The notes: generated by a model from the letters alone, not told the origin. DNA of 64,000 nucleotides from Cristatella mucedo (GCA_009760855.2 WPIO01000005.1:5690001-5754000), one strand, 5' to 3'; shown: positions 11,791 through 23,932, counted from the first letter of the stretch. Numbers and translations are program-made.

Positions 11791-12437
11791 TTATCTTTAT
11801 TCGATTTACAATAGTGTAGTATTGTCCTTATAGTAATAACACAAAATTAGCATTCATAATGGCAATGATAGGCATTTTTCGTGGCGCCTTTTTAGAAACA
11901 AATCTACATACAGGCATCCAGGTGATTTACAGCTATTACTTTACAACGCAATTGATGGCCAGGAAGGGAAGCTTAACAGTGTTACGTGAAATGCCGAAAG
12001 CTGACAGGGATTGTCGCTAGGAAAATGCACTGCAAATGGCTCAAGGGCCCAAATGCTAGAAACCCTGATGTCTCTGAAAAAGAGAAAGGCCGAAAGAGCA
12101 CAGCGGCCCCCGAAGTCACAGGCGACACGGCGTCAGCTTTTAAAAGGCACGGACTTTGCTAGTGTTTGTGAAAATCGTCCTTTCGCTCCACTCGCTCGCT
12201 TTTCAGTTCCCTTCCAAGAAGCGCCGCGAGTAAAATGCCGCCGGTGCTTTCTTGGGGTGAACGGTCGCAGCAAGCAAACATTTAAATAGTCAGCCAGCAA
12301 AATACTTGTATCTTGATCCGCTCTTAGTGCCATTTCAAGTAGAATCTTCGTACATGCAACCGTAAAAAATTTTGAACAAGAAATGAATGTAACAGGAAAT
12401 AAACAAATGAGGAATGGAACAAGAAAGGTGCTCGCAC
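11791..12437. other. sequence 3' of the last EGF exon found
   Basis: This follows the donor of the 12438-12548 exon in transcript direction. The next exon of the EGF gene should lie at or below here, but I could not find one. No further EGF, laminin-G, HYR or membrane-spanning exon is recognisable. A plus-strand open frame at 12011-12289 looks like a GC-rich shadow. Confidence 0.35.
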
Positions 12438-12548
12438 CTTCATCGCAGACTTGTCCCTTGAAGCCCGGATTGCATATGCAGCGATAGCCGTTCGTGACGT
12501 CTAGACACGTGCCATTAACGCACGGGTTGCTGCTACACTCGTCTACTT
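12438..12548 (-). CDS. EGF-like exon (3'-most found)
   Basis: One complete module of 37 codons, E-V-D-E-C start, six cysteines (C1 SSNP C2 VNGT C3 LDVTNGYR C4 I C5 NPGFKGQV C6). It is bounded by acceptor TTTTGTAG and donor GTGCGA, phase 1 on both sides. E-V-D-E is a Ca2+-binding start, and C-L-D-x4-Y-x-C-x-C fits the Asp/Asn beta-hydroxylation pattern. C-S-S-N-P-C fits the O-glucosylation pattern C-x-S-x-P-C. The donor is weaker than most in the array. It is a 140-nt intron away from its upstream neighbour. Confidence 0.88.
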
Positions 12549-12688
12549 CTACAAAATGTGTACAAATATTGTGCATAGAGAAACGACGCCATAGTCTCGT
12601 GAGCGATTGCTGACGAAACACGTCTCAAGATGCAGCACGATGCGACTTCGACTCCGGGCGCCTCCAAGTCAACCGATAAGGCCTTGAC

Positions 12689-12799
12689 CTTGACTGCAGT
12701 TAAATCCTGTGAAACCGTCCAAGCAGTGGCACAAGTAGCGTCCTGCGAGGTCCACACATCTGCCGTGCTTGCAAGGGTTCGCTGAGCACTCGTCAATAT
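12689..12799 (-). CDS. EGF-like exon
   Basis: Complete module starting D-I-D-E-C, with C1 SANP C2 KHGR C3 VDLAGRYL C4 H C5 LDGFTGFN C6. Acceptor is GTTGCAG. The donor reads GTCAAG, with C at +3, the poorest donor of the set, but the position is fixed by the 111-nt phase-1 pattern. The Ca2+ and beta-hydroxylation patterns are intact. The O-glucose pattern is not met (Ala at the Ser position). Confidence 0.84.
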
Positions 12800-12928
12800 C
12801 TGCAACAGGTCGATTGGTCGCATAGATAGGGGTGAAGCGATGGCTAGAATATAGCAAATAGGCAGGCAGCGCCTCGTCGAGAAGACTAGCAGACTCTTGG
12901 CAGGTGAGTGAGAACCACGATTTCTTAC

Positions 12929-13039
12929 CAATCTCGCAATGTCTACCGGCGTAGCCGACTGGGCAGGAGCATTCGTAGTCATTTAAGAGGTCTCGGCAAG
13001 TTCCGCGGCGACAGGGGTTTGAAGAGCACTCATTAATTT
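12929..13039 (-). CDS. EGF-like exon
   Basis: Complete module starting E-I-N-E-C, with C1 SSNP C2 RRGT C3 RDLLNDYE C4 S C5 PVGYAGRH C6. Acceptor TTTGCAG, donor GTAAGA. All cysteines, the Ca2+ start, the hydroxylation pattern and the O-glucose pattern are present. An 881-nt intron separates it from the 13921 exon, and 129 nt from the next exon downstream. Confidence 0.93.
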
Positions 13040-13920
13040 CTGCAAAGGTCGGCGAAGCACTCGGAAGCCGGAGGCTTGGAAAATAGTGGAAAGCAGATTG
13101 ATCTATTCGACCGCTCATCGACCAGCGACAAGCAGGACAGAACCAGCCGGGCGTAAGACTTGTCCACCAACTGCTCAGATAGCTAAACTAGACCAAATCA
13201 TCTGCCCGATACACCTTGTACGTCACGCCAAAACTGCAATCGAATAGTGAAGCGGCCCGAATGGAAACGAATGGAAGAAGCGGCTCCCACGAACGGATCC
13301 AGAGGAGCATGCTGGGTAGCGCGCCACTCGGCAAGCCTTCCAAGGATCGATCGTCGCCGGTCAGGGCAAGGTCCGGGAATAGCACTTCCTTGGATTTATC
13401 CCCAGTACACTGCCGTTATCGATAAAGAACAAAGGCGAACAGTTGTAGGGGTCGTACTTGGAGCTAAAATCACGTAATTCACATATTTTTACAGATATAA
13501 AGTTATCCGCCACTGAAAAATCGACGGCAGTTTAAATGGGGTGCTTAAATGGGAGCTTAATATCCACCATTATCTAACTTATGTATTTGAAGCAGGCAAA
13601 GCTTCTCCTGCAAAAGAGGGTGTTGTTTTTTTGAGCCGTGCAAAAACGTTTACCAAAGAGCATTACTTTAAAGACCTCTGGCTTGCCACGCTCGACAAGC
13701 TGACGATTGCAGGAAGTAATGCCGGTAGTAAGCACCAACTTCAAGCGTGCATTTCTGGTGCAACCTCTTGGTCAATACGGCAATACAGAAAATGACGCTG
13801 TAATTTTCAGAGTTTTTAGTTTTCCAGTGTCTTCTAGTTTTCCTGAAATTTTTAGGCACTTTGCCTGTTGAGAAAGTCAGCGCGTTCCGTACATTACGTG
13901 CTTAGCACGATGGCACTTAC

Positions 13921-14031
13921 CAACGGTGCAAGTTGTTCCTGTATAACCATGGAGGCACAGGCACGTGTAGTTGCCGACTCCGTCAATACATGTGCCATGT
14001 ACACATTCATGTTTGACACAATCATTTATGT
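13921..14031 (-). CDS. EGF-like exon
   Basis: Complete module starting D-I-N-D-C, with C1 VKHE C2 VHGT C3 IDGVGNYT C4 L C5 LHGYTGTT C6. Acceptor CTTTTAG and strong donor GTAAGT. Its middle ([11 protein letters not shown]) resembles the 23610 exon ([11 protein letters not shown]), suggesting common origin. Upstream of it is a 9.4-kb intron loaded with LINE-A. The frame is too short to show up in ORF scans, so it was found from cysteine spacing and splice sites. Confidence 0.92.
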
Positions 14032-14826
14032 CTAAAAGCATACAAATGCATATACGATCGAGGTATAGAAGTTTTGTCTTGATTTCGGCACTGTATAAGC
14101 AGAAGCGAATTATATTGGATTCTAACTAACCCCCTTATTCATCCCTTGGTCAAAGTGGACAAAAGCGGAAGTATACTGAGCACAGACTAAATAATTGGCT
14201 ATGGACGCACTTAGAGAGCTGTGCAAACTGTTACCTCGTTACTCAATATAAGCCCCCCCCCGCACTAGGAAAACTTCCCTTCGGCATGGCTTGCAGCTCT
14301 GCTGGATTGAAATTTTCCTATAGGTGCCTTGACAATGACTTGATTTACTTGCAATTGTCGGCTCCCACCGAGAAGCTGATGCGATATGAAAAATTAGGTT
14401 TTCAAACCGCAGTTCCATGCATCTCCCAATCAAGCGAGCATGCTGATTGCTGAAAATGATCGAACAAAAAAATTCTGCCTCTGCTCATCACGACGATGCC
14501 GGGTAACGGATATTATTCATTTACTCTGTATAGTCTTTCGCACAAATATATGCAGGTATATATGTATACTAATGTATTCAGGCATATTATTTTAGAATGA
14601 AGAGCGTGACCCCACACCGCGGGACTGCTTCGAGAGTAGACATTTTGTCTCAAGTGGGGAGCGAATCCACTAATTCTAGTTTTGCGGGCCAGTACTCAAC
14701 CAGTTTCCACTCTTTGCTTTTAAACACGAGGCTTTAGGATTGGCTTGAGCGGATCACTACACCCTGCGTCAAAAAATCCTCCTCGCAGTATGGAAGCAGC
14801 TGCTGTAGCTGATTATTCATCCGGGT
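14032..14826. other. start of 9.4-kb intron
   Basis: Lies inside the intron between the 23408 and 13921 exons. A possible very degraded tRNA-like head is on the minus strand near 14720-14640, but I could not match a body. Otherwise nothing. Confidence 0.4.
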
Positions 14827-15230
14827 AATAATAATAGTAACAATGCACTTGATAAAGTGTCCTCAGAGAAATCAATCTCTTTCTAAACGTTTTACATTTG
14901 CTGCAAAGGAAACGCGATCCAATGGTTAGTGGTAGCGTGCTCAATAAACAACAAGACTGACGTGGTTAGGGGTAACGTACACAGGGTCAGCATGCAAGTG
15001 TGGTTAATGAAAGCATACACGGTGTCAGCACGCATAAGCACATACAGGTCGAATCTTAGGGACCCACTAAATTCTGTGCTAAATAGGTGCGTTTTTAATT
15101 ACTTTTTAAATGTGGTCATGTCAGGGGACGTCGTGAAGGAAGTAGGGAATGAAGCATACGAACTAAATTCACGGTCTTCAAAGGATTTGAGATTTTTGTG
15201 AGGTATATGCAAACAGTTTGATTCCAAAGA
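14827..15230 (-). mobile_element. LINE-A 3' end, 5'-truncated
   Basis: Has the family's 3' landmark order on the plus strand: TAATAATAG, GATAAAGTG, AATCTCTTTCTAAACG, GGTTAGGGGTAAC, CACAGGGTCAGCATGCAA, then the minus-strand C-terminal coding piece (SFEDREFSSYA). Only the last part of the RT protein and the 3' UTR remain. Confidence 0.85.
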
Positions 15231-17365
15231 CCTGGTACTAAGAGGATTTTCTATGATACCAGGTATTCTAAAGTTATGCACCCTGTGTGAAAATATGTAT
15301 TGACCGACCACAAACCGACACATATGTTTTCGGTGTGAATGTGTTTAGTTTGACTGCACCCCACCACGATTCCATTGGACCTTACTTGTCTGGTCAGACA
15401 CAAAGATCATCAGCTTCCTTGTAGTCTCTTCTGCTATAACACAATCCACAGACCCGGAGTTTTACTAACAATGTTGGCTATTGATGTAGGCCTAACAACG
15501 CCTCAGCCGCTATACGATATCGCTGAAGAGTCGTTCTATGGGGTTCAAATTGGGATATTGGCTGGGCTACTGCACCAGCACCAAAAAAGTATTCGTCAAA
15601 AATAGATTGTATGACTTTATGGAGAGCATGAGCACACCCATCTTGATTTTTGAAATCACAGAAAAGTCTATGCAATGTGCTACAGTTTGTAAATAGTTGT
15701 TAAGCAAAGACAGTGCTTTATCTGTTTATTAATTGTGATGCATATTTCGGAGTCATTCGGGATATCAAGTACATAGAACCACGAAGCTGTACTTTGAGTT
15801 ATGGTAGCAGATTAGTAGCCGAGGCTTGCCTTTAGTGAACTGATCGAAAAGTTGGTGTCCGCCAGCATTCTGATTACTTTCAAAATGATCTAACGTGCTT
15901 TTAGTTTAAGAAATTTTGCCGAGTACACCACACAGTTGTGTAATGCACCTGATCTTCATGTTACTTTTAGTAGATCCGCCGGACGCTGCACTTAAATGCC
16001 ACGGTATAGAAATTTGGCAGTGATAAGCTATAACAGCTTCTTGTTGCTGCATCGTGCACATTACTGCAGGTAACTATACTAGGCCATAAAGATTTAACAT
16101 AGGATAGGCTGAAGAGTTTCTATAGAGTGCACTCAAAGCCTAAGCGTCTGCTGGAGTGAATGGGCATACGCTAATAGATTTAATTTAACGCAAAAAAGAA
16201 AAACACATTAGAGTTATGACGACAGTCTAGGAAGGCAGTAGAGCAGAAGTACCAGGGTGCTAAAGCTGGAAATGATGTGTCCAAGTAGGCCTTAGGCGAG
16301 TCAAAATATTTATTATGTGCCAATCTCTAGTGAGTGAATTTCATATCTTGAAGGGCAAAACTTTTGGTGCCCAAATTTGTTAATGAAAGAAATAAAAAGT
16401 CAATCGATTCTCAGAGAAATTGAGGGCACGCGCAGGCTGATATTTCAGCAGAATTTTATTTCAACTAGGTATGAGGAGCTACGTATGGCAGGCCTTGTGG
16501 TTCAAAAGGAAACTACTATGGCAATAAATGACCGAATTTCTTTGATTTGACTACCAGCTGCATTTAGCTGCTGTGTTCAGAATCAATGGTGGGGGTTTAC
16601 ATGATATTTTAGAGAGCACTGAACATGGCGATTTACTGCAGTCAAGCATGTAAAGAACCAGGGAACCAGTGAGAGTTTTAGCTTGTGATTGCGGTAAGTA
16701 GACCATACCTATTGACTGGCATACAATATAAGAAATAAATGCAGCAGGATCTTCGGAATACAAAACTACCTAACGTAAAGCGGTCGTCAAATGGTCTGCC
16801 AAAACTATGAGCACTTGCCAATGTTCTAATACAATTTCAAATGGAGATTGCAATGTCACATTCCCAACCATATGCTTACAGTTGGCTATGAGCAAGTGGC
16901 TTTACATCGTTTAGTTGGAAAAATTGGCAGATATTCCTGGACTTAATGGCTGCAAAGCAAGAGTTTTCACTATAATAGGAAAAGATTGCTTTCGTAGCGC
17001 TCAAAGAGAACTGAGTCTCTATCAACGTGCTTTAAAACTCGCTGCAAGAGAATAAATAACCAATGATAAATGACATGCACTATATCATGCTTAGATAAGC
17101 ATTAAAATTAAACCTGTATTGTGCTTAGAACAACATGCAAAAGCAAACTAGAAGACACTCACCGTTACCAGTTAATTAAACCCCTCATAAGCAACATGCA
17201 GTGAATCATGCACAAGTAAGCACGTTAAGCATACAGGAAAAAAGATCAGTTCACTGAAGTGTAGGGAAATTTAAGCGCTCACAGATGCGTCTTTAGCTGA
17301 AACTTATATTAGTCCACGAGTTTTTTTTATAGAAATTAGTCTGCAGCCGTATAATAATCACCGAA
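15231..17365. other. intron sequence, no feature recognised
   Basis: About 2.1 kb, AT-rich. No EGF cysteine spacing, RT motif or SINE box pair seen on either strand. Confidence 0.4.
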
Positions 17366-17985
17366 GACTTCAAGATCATCTGAAGTACCTCTGAAATATG
17401 GAGTACCTCAGGCCTCCGTGCTAGGTCCGGTTCTTTTCAAGGTTTGTACTCTCCCTCTTGCTGGTGTGATTGCCAAGCACAATCTAGGCTTTCACTTGTA
17501 TGCGGATGACACTCAGTTGTACCTTTGCTTTGATCCCTCACAGCATTCGAGCACCTCAAATTCTCTAAACTCACTTGCTGCATGCATTGATGACATCCGC
17601 ACATGGATGGCAGCAAACTTTCTAAAACTAAACGATGAAAAAACTAACTTACTAGTTATGGGCAAACCCAGTGTGATTCAGAAATTGGAAAGGCTGACGC
17701 TCAAAATTGGCTCTGCCAGCATATCTCCTGTCGAATCAGCTCAAAATCTAGGTGTCATATTCCAAAGCGACCTCTCGTTAGACCACCATACCAGCTCCAC
17801 GGTCAAATCTGCCTAGTTTCAGCTTCATAATATTGCTAAAATTCGGGCTTTTTTAGATAAGGATACCACGTCTAAGTTGGTCCATGCATTCGTGACATCT
17901 CATCTCGACTTCTGCAACTCACTGCTTACTGGCCTACCAGCATGTGCGATCAGGGGATTGCAGCTGGTGCAAAACTCTATTATTA
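17366..17985 (+). mobile_element. LINE-A reverse-transcriptase fragment, opposite orientation
   Basis: Plus-strand coding piece with VLGPVLF, then Y-A-D-D (RT catalytic motif) in HLYADDTQLYLCF, then LKLNDEKTNLLVMGKP. It ends in VKSA followed by an in-frame TAG. Both ends are truncated, and the fragment stops abruptly at CAAAACTCTA before unrelated sequence. It is the only LINE-A copy in the window on the plus strand. Confidence 0.88.
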
Positions 17986-18821
17986 TCAAGTGTCCGCTGA
18001 CCTAGCTAGTGAGCCCGCCCCACTGATTGCCAAGATTAAGGGCTCTTAAAATATGCAGCAAAATCTGTATAAACAAAAAATAAAAATGCATTTCAAAATT
18101 AAAAAATATTTAACAATTTTCTCATAAAATGAACCTAAATTCAACTTTGTGAAATATATTCATCAGCACCGGGTAGTGAAGCAGCATTGAGTTGCGCATG
18201 CAGGAGGTAATGACGTGCTGACCACCTTTGAATTTATAGTAACGATAGATTAATCCTCCAAGTAGAATCACTGACAGATTCTTATAATGCGTATCCATCA
18301 CTTACCAAAGGGAGACAGAGCAAGGAAGGTTCAATTTCAACTACGAGCGTGCATGTTGCGTCTACGTGTAGCAAATTATCTGCCCTCTTTTCAAATAATG
18401 CCCATTACTGCAGTACCGTCGTAGTGGTACTATAAATATCACATTAGGCATAACGTAAGCTTGACATCAGGGACTGAGGCGGACTAACCAGCCAACTAAC
18501 ACAGCTCATTGTAGGAGTTTTTGTGAAATATTTCGCTGTTGACTAGAGGCCACCGATTTCTATCTAGGGAACTACTGAGAACTGAAATAGATCCATCCAC
18601 CATTCGCAATTTACCATCAAAAGATTATCTCCCTATACCTCCCTATGGGAATATACATTCTGTGAGCATGCATAAAAGTCAACTCTATTTTATAAGAAAA
18701 GGATTAAGGAAAACAAGTGACATCATTGTCTTTTTTGCGAGCTTCTATTTAAAAGAGCAAAAAGGCAAGCACGGGATCAAAAGCAGCCTAATTTGTATGG
18801 ATAAAAAAGAGAGATAAAGGT
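17986..18821. other. intron sequence, no feature recognised
   Basis: Lies between two LINE-A copies. A 92-codon plus-strand frame (18539-18817) has no recognisable domain. Confidence 0.4.
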
Positions 18822-20640
18822 ATAATAATAATAATAATAATAATGCACTTGATAGAGCGCCGTCAGAGAACTCAATCTCTTTCTAGGCGCTTTACATTTG
18901 CTGCAAAGAGAAATGCAATTGAATGGTGAGTAATATCATGCTTGATAAACAAACAAGATGAATAACATGGTTAGGGGTGACATGCACAGGGTCAGCATGC
19001 AAATGTGGTTAGTGGCAGCATGCACAGTGTCAGCACGCATAAGCACATGAAGGACGTATCACAGGGACCCACTAAATGCTGTCCTAAATAGGTGTATTTT
19101 CGAGATCTTTTTAAATTTGGTTAAGTCAGGGGATGTTCTGACGCAAGTCGGGAGGAAGTTCCAGGCTTTGGAGCATACGAACTAAATGCACGGTCTCCAA
19201 AGGATTTGAGGTTTGTACGAGGTATTTGTAGACTGTTGGATTCCGAAAAGCGGGCGGTACGATGCTTGGCCTGGTGGGGGAGTAGATCTAAGAGATAGGC
19301 TGAAGCCAAAGAATGAAGTGACCTAAAAGTGAGCGACAAAACCTTGAAGTCAATCCGTTGCTTGACTGGTAGCCAGTGCAGGTCGGCGAGTAGTGGTGTG
19401 ACGTGGCAACTGCGACGCTCACAACAGACAAGCCTAGCTACTGAGCTTTGCACCAGCTGCAATCGCCTGATCGCACATGCTGGTAGGCCAGTAAGCAGTG
19501 AGTTGCAGAAGTCGAGACGGGATGTCACGAATGCATGGACCAACTTAGACGTGGTATCCTTATCTAAACAAGCCCGAATTTTAGCAATGTTATTTAGCTG
19601 AAAGTAGGCAGATTTGACTGTGGAGCTGATATGGTCGTCTAACGAGAGGTCACTTTGGAACATGACACCTAGATTTTGAGCTGATTCAACTGTAGATATG
19701 CTGGCAGAGCCAATTTTGAGCGTCAGCCTTTCCAATTTCTGAATCACACTGGGTTTGCCCATAACTAGTAAGTTAGTTTTATCATCGCTCAACTGGTTGG
19801 CCTCGAGTTCAACTGGTCGGCTACGACAGTGTCTTTGATAGGAATTGTAGAGGGGAGACTGGGCGGTAATTGCTTAAGTTCTCATGGTCTAGTGTCGCTT
19901 TCTTTGAGAAGTGGCCTGACTACAGCTTTTTGAAAGGTGCTGGGACATGACCTGAGGCTGATGACATATTAATGATGTTAGTTATGCATGGCAGCAGCAG
20001 ATCAATGCAACATAGGAGCAGGACAGTGGGAATATGGTTCAAAGGACTTGTTGTCTTCTTTGATTGGGATACGAACTTCAGGACTAGATCACTTGGGACC
20101 TGCTTAAATTTAGACATTGAGGTGCAGCCAGGAATCGGGGAACAGCATTCTAGTGGGGATGCTGTCATCGCAGGGATGTACTCTCTGATCTTGTCTATCT
20201 TCTGCACAAAGAATCGAGAGAAGCGATCGGCTAGATCATCACAAGGATCATCAGGTAAGGAGCTAATATGGGAGCGGTTGAGGAGATGGTTGATCGTCGA
20301 CATCAGCATTTTTGGATTGTGCATCTGTGATTCAACGATGTTTTTTATAGAAGCTAGACTTGGCCTTTGCTAGGATCGATTGGTACGACCTACAGTAGTC
20401 TTCATATGCCTGTCGATGGACAGTCAGTCCTGATCTTTTGAATGCTTTTTCAAGCTTGCGCTTAGTAGACCTGGCTAGTTTAATGTCTGTGGTAAACCAT
20501 AGGCCGTCTGGGCGAGGGCGCACAGTGCGCTTTGTCAAAGGTGCAAACTCGTCGAGGCGCAAACTTTGTCAGAGGTGCAAACTCGCAGCAGAGGTGATTC
20601 ATCTCACTTGGATTGGACTGTACAGGACTCGAACCATCGA
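18822..20640 (-). mobile_element. LINE-A copy lacking its RT core
   Basis: Begins with an AAT/TAA tail and 3' UTR, then minus-strand C-terminal RT-protein sequence (19121-19792), the N-terminal RT segment (DDPCDDLADRFSRFF, 19920-20324) and part of the region before it (20332-20562). Between about 19788 and 19825 roughly 570 nt present in the 42570 copy are missing, removing the FDTIDH, GVPQGSVLGP and YADD blocks. A short filler with two CAACTGGT-like words sits at the junction. It cannot encode an active enzyme. Confidence 0.88.
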
Positions 20641-21094
20641 CCCAGGTTGCGAAATACCAGCATCTTAATGCAAGGGGCTTAATGCAAGCGAGAATCAATG
20701 TTAGCACTCAGTCCATTAATGACTTAGTACAATATTCTCTGCAGTAATGCTTGTCTAGTTGCATTCTCCACGTACTTGCAGTCGACTCCGCTTACAAGAA
20801 TATCGGGTATAGGAACACTCCGCTTACAAGAGTAGCAGTTCTGCGTCCCAGATTTACTCTAGCTATAGTTTTTCTCCGCATAAGGGAATACTCTGCCTAT
20901 AAGAATGGCTATTTGCCGGCCCGAGCGTATTCCTACGAGCGGAGTCAACGATATATTCTTCCCTATTTGCATAGACATTACATACGTCGCTCTCGTGAAA
21001 TGAGAGAACAAATGCCGCTGTCTAAGACTTTCGGATGTGACTTCTTCAGTCTTGGACTTGCAGAGCAAAAACTTCTGCTGCCAACAGCTTTTGA
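20641..21094. other. intron sequence
   Basis: No module recognised. The words CTCCGCTTACAAGA and CTTACAAGAAT recur between 20788 and 20840, suggesting a small local duplication. Confidence 0.35.
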
Positions 21095-21350
21095 CTGAAG
21101 GATTGGAAGAAAAAAATGTATCTTCCATAGAAGACCTGAGGGCACGAGGAGGCTGACACTGGCGCAGCAGTATAGATACGCATGGAGGATCCAAGCCATA
21201 GGGAACCTTGTAGATCAGAGTAAACATTTTGCTCTGCATTTTTTGATCGGTCGTGAGTCATCGTACCTCCTTCAGCGATTGAGACACATGGCCGAACCTC
21301 TGGGATTTGTTAACTAACTTTGCTGAGGCATTCGTCATCAACCCCAGAGG
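21095..21350 (-). mobile_element. LINE-B fragment at the edge of unit 1
   Basis: Plus-strand landmarks CCTGAGGGCACGAGGAGGCTG, CTTGTAGATCAGAGTAAA, TTTTTGATCGG and CGAACCTCTGGGATTT match the 30735 copy. It abuts the left edge of the 25-kb duplication unit. LINE-B-like sequence also lies at the unit 1/unit 2 junction near 46540. Confidence 0.75.
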
Positions 21351-21353
21351 TAT

Positions 21354-22705
21354 CTTGGCTTTTTCGTAGCCTACTAGCGAAGATGCTGTTCGTCTCCAGG
21401 TTTCATCTAAATTCCACGTGCGGGGTACATTCGAATATTTTTCACCAGCCAAACAGCACGACCTGTGATGAAAATGATCCATCGTAGAAAGCTTAAATGA
21501 GCAACTTTCGTGTGCAGGCTGTCGTTTTCCAATGCCGATCGGTAACTTCGGCTGCGAGCGATCTCCTCACAGGCGTTGACCGAGAAGCCTAGCGAGAAGC
21601 TTTTATCACTGGACATCACTATAGGTAATCTCAGTCGGAATAGCACAACTGATTAAAAATCAATAAATTTCCCTAGAGCATCTTTATCACATGCACTCAC
21701 AGTGCAAGTTGGACAAGAACATCGGTAAATGGTCAGTCTAACCAGTATATTAAGGGGAAGCGAAGTTCACTGGAATGTGCAAGGGATCGGTATAGTTCTT
21801 TTTTTTATTTCCAGGAGAGCCTCTAATGATTTTATTTGATTTTAGACTTGTATTGCAAATTAATAGTTAGTTGCATTCGAGAAAATGCTCTACAATTTAG
21901 ACACAACCGTTTAGTCACACAATGTCTCGTTGGCTTGTGTCTTTTTATGATCGCCAATCCTGGCCAGTCGCCGGGGCAACGTTTGTGGATAGGATATATT
22001 TCGCTCTTTATAGCACAACTCTCCTCGAGCTGCTGTGCGTGAGTAGCACGCGGTTGTCCAAATCAGACTGTCAACTCCGATGGAGAAATGGAGAAGTGTC
22101 TATCTAGAACTACTTGGCGGGCGGACATAAACCTCAAGAGTGGTTTGTCTTTTCCAGCCGCTCGCATCAGGAACCTGCGAATGGCGAACGTGCTCAAGGG
22201 CTGTATTTAACCACCTAAAAGGGTGAATTTGGAAGAGCGTCGGACCAGCAAAGACGTGCAATTCACTCACATGTGCAAGGGAGATATTACATTCTACAAT
22301 CATTTTTCAAAGGCCGTAAGAATTAACGGTAATTATTTTTGTGCTCTACTTACACTGGAAAAATAATTGGGACGCATCATGCTCCGGAAAGGCTCGGCAT
22401 ATAGGGATTAATAATACTAAAGAGTACTTTTGTATCGTGAAGAGTCTCCTTAAGTGCGACACGTTTTGACTAGCTATTCTCACAAGAAACATTTTCCAAG
22501 AGTTAGAAACTATGGAAAGGGAAAGCCTGATTTTTATGATTGTATGTAGCATCTTAGAGGTTCTACCATAGCATAGTTCAGCGTTTAAATGTTTGCCATG
22601 CATAAATGTAAATGAAGCAAAGAGATGATACATCAAAAAGGGTCACACAAGAAGCGATTCACAATAAAACTACAATGAAAAAATTATGTTTCATATCAGC
22701 CACAA
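21354..22705. other. older, diverged flank of unit 1
   Basis: Pairs with 46541-47450 at roughly 80% by eye (for example TGGCTTGTGTCTTT, CCAATCCTGGCCAGT, CTACTTGGCGGGC in both). Both copies hold broken plus-strand frames (e.g. QSWPVA, then YLAGG) that look like a decayed shared element I cannot name. About 400 nt at 21420-21835 has no counterpart in unit 2. Confidence 0.6.
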
Positions 22706-23407
22706 TTTAGGCATCTAGGCTGCCAATTAGACATTTACCATTGGAAATTAAAGCTCGTACGGAGCCCACGAAGGCACTCGAAACAGGTATCTACCAGATG
22801 CGTGGGCGTACTGCGTGTGCGCATGCACATTTCGATCAGTAAATAACAACACTAGAAGACTATGTGATTTTACAAATTAGAATAGACATAAGTGCATTCC
22901 AAGAACGATTAGTATTTGGCCTTCAATCGAAAACGAGTGATGTGTAGTGCTGAGCAGCTCATCAAAACTTACAATTCACCCAAACAGCAAAGATACTTGT
23001 CTTATCTGATGCTCGAAAGATGAGACATGAGTAGCAGAGAACCCTGGATATAGATACAAAGTGAGCCTCGTTGTTGTTGCAATGTGGTAGTGAGTTTCAT
23101 AGTCTGCGACATGTAAAACTTCAGAGCAAAGCACGGGCCGCCACCAATCTTCACAATCAAAAGGTAGACTGCTTGCATTAAGAATATTGAGCAGCGACTT
23201 TAGAATACGATGAGGTCGATATTGTCATGCCAGTCCAACTGGGACCTGAACTGTGCTGAGCCCTCAAGCTCAGCTATATAAAAAATGTCGTTCGTATCCA
23301 AAGAGCTACTGCGATTCTTTCGACGGTATGAGCCAAATGCTCGTGCTTCAAATTTGATAACAAGACATTCTAAGGAAAATAAACTAAGAATAATTGCATT
23401 TCCTCAC

Positions 23408-23518
23408 CGGTTGAGCAGTTTTGACCCGTGAATCCATCGTAGCAGCTGAAACTGTAGCCATTCAATCCGTCATGACAGACGCCGTATAGGCAAGGACCTC
23501 CGACGCATTCATCCACAT
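23408..23518 (-). CDS. EGF-like exon with lost fourth cysteine
   Basis: Module starting D-V-D-E-C, acceptor CTCTGCAG, donor GTGAGG. The pattern is C1 VGGP C2 LYGV C3 HDGLNGYS F S C5 YDGFTGQN C6. The expected C4 codon TGC is TTC (Phe; plus-strand A at 23449), so only five cysteines remain. The partner at 48153 has the normal TGC and is otherwise identical. The C2-C4 disulfide cannot form, so this domain would have a free cysteine if expressed. It is a recent private substitution or a sequencing error. Confidence 0.9.
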
Positions 23519-23609
23519 CTGCAGAGCATTACGAAAGCGTACGTGCTAATGCAAGCAACACTCTGCTGAGTGTCAACATTAATAAATTAATTATTAGGTA
23601 TGAGCTTAC

Positions 23610-23720
23610 TAATGGAACAAGTAGTTCCCGTATATCCGGAAGAACAGAGACAAGTGTACGATCCGACCCCGTCGATGCACCGTCCGAATGCGCAGGGATT
23701 GCTTGAGCATTCGTTTATAT
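23610..23720 (-). CDS. EGF-like exon
   Basis: Module starting D-I-N-E-C, with C1 SSNP C2 AFGR C3 IDGVGSYT C4 L C5 SSGYTGTT C6. Acceptor CCTTGTAG, donor GTAAGC. The exon ends ...TCC ATT A, so the junction codon starts with A where most exons end in G. Ca2+, hydroxylation and O-glucose patterns are intact. The intron to the next exon is only 91 nt, and it holds the sole indel between the two core copies. Confidence 0.94.
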
Positions 23721-23821
23721 CTACAAGGAACTCCAATTTCAATGAGATGCGTACAGCTAGAAACTGTGAACCACGTGGCGCGTTTCGCTCAATTAACGCC
23801 ATATCGCTCCCATAGTCGTAC

Positions 23822-23932
23822 CGGTGTCGCAATTAGTTCCAGTATAACCGACCGTGCATATGCATCGGAAGCCGTTAAGTTGATCTATGCACATTCCGTT
23901 GCTGCATGGGCTGCTATTGCATTCATTGATAT
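23822..23932 (-). CDS. EGF-like exon
   Basis: Module starting D-I-N-E-C, with C1 NSSP C2 SNGM C3 IDQLNGFR C4 I C5 TVGYTGTN C6. Acceptor CTTGCAG, donor GTACGA. All consensus positions for Ca2+ binding, hydroxylation and O-glucosylation are present. It is identical to the 48563 exon. Confidence 0.94.

Noticed and set aside
19972-20373. Plus-strand 133-codon frame (and the similar one at 44253-44630)
   Set aside because: Both are antisense shadows of the LINE-A reverse-transcriptase frame on the minus strand.
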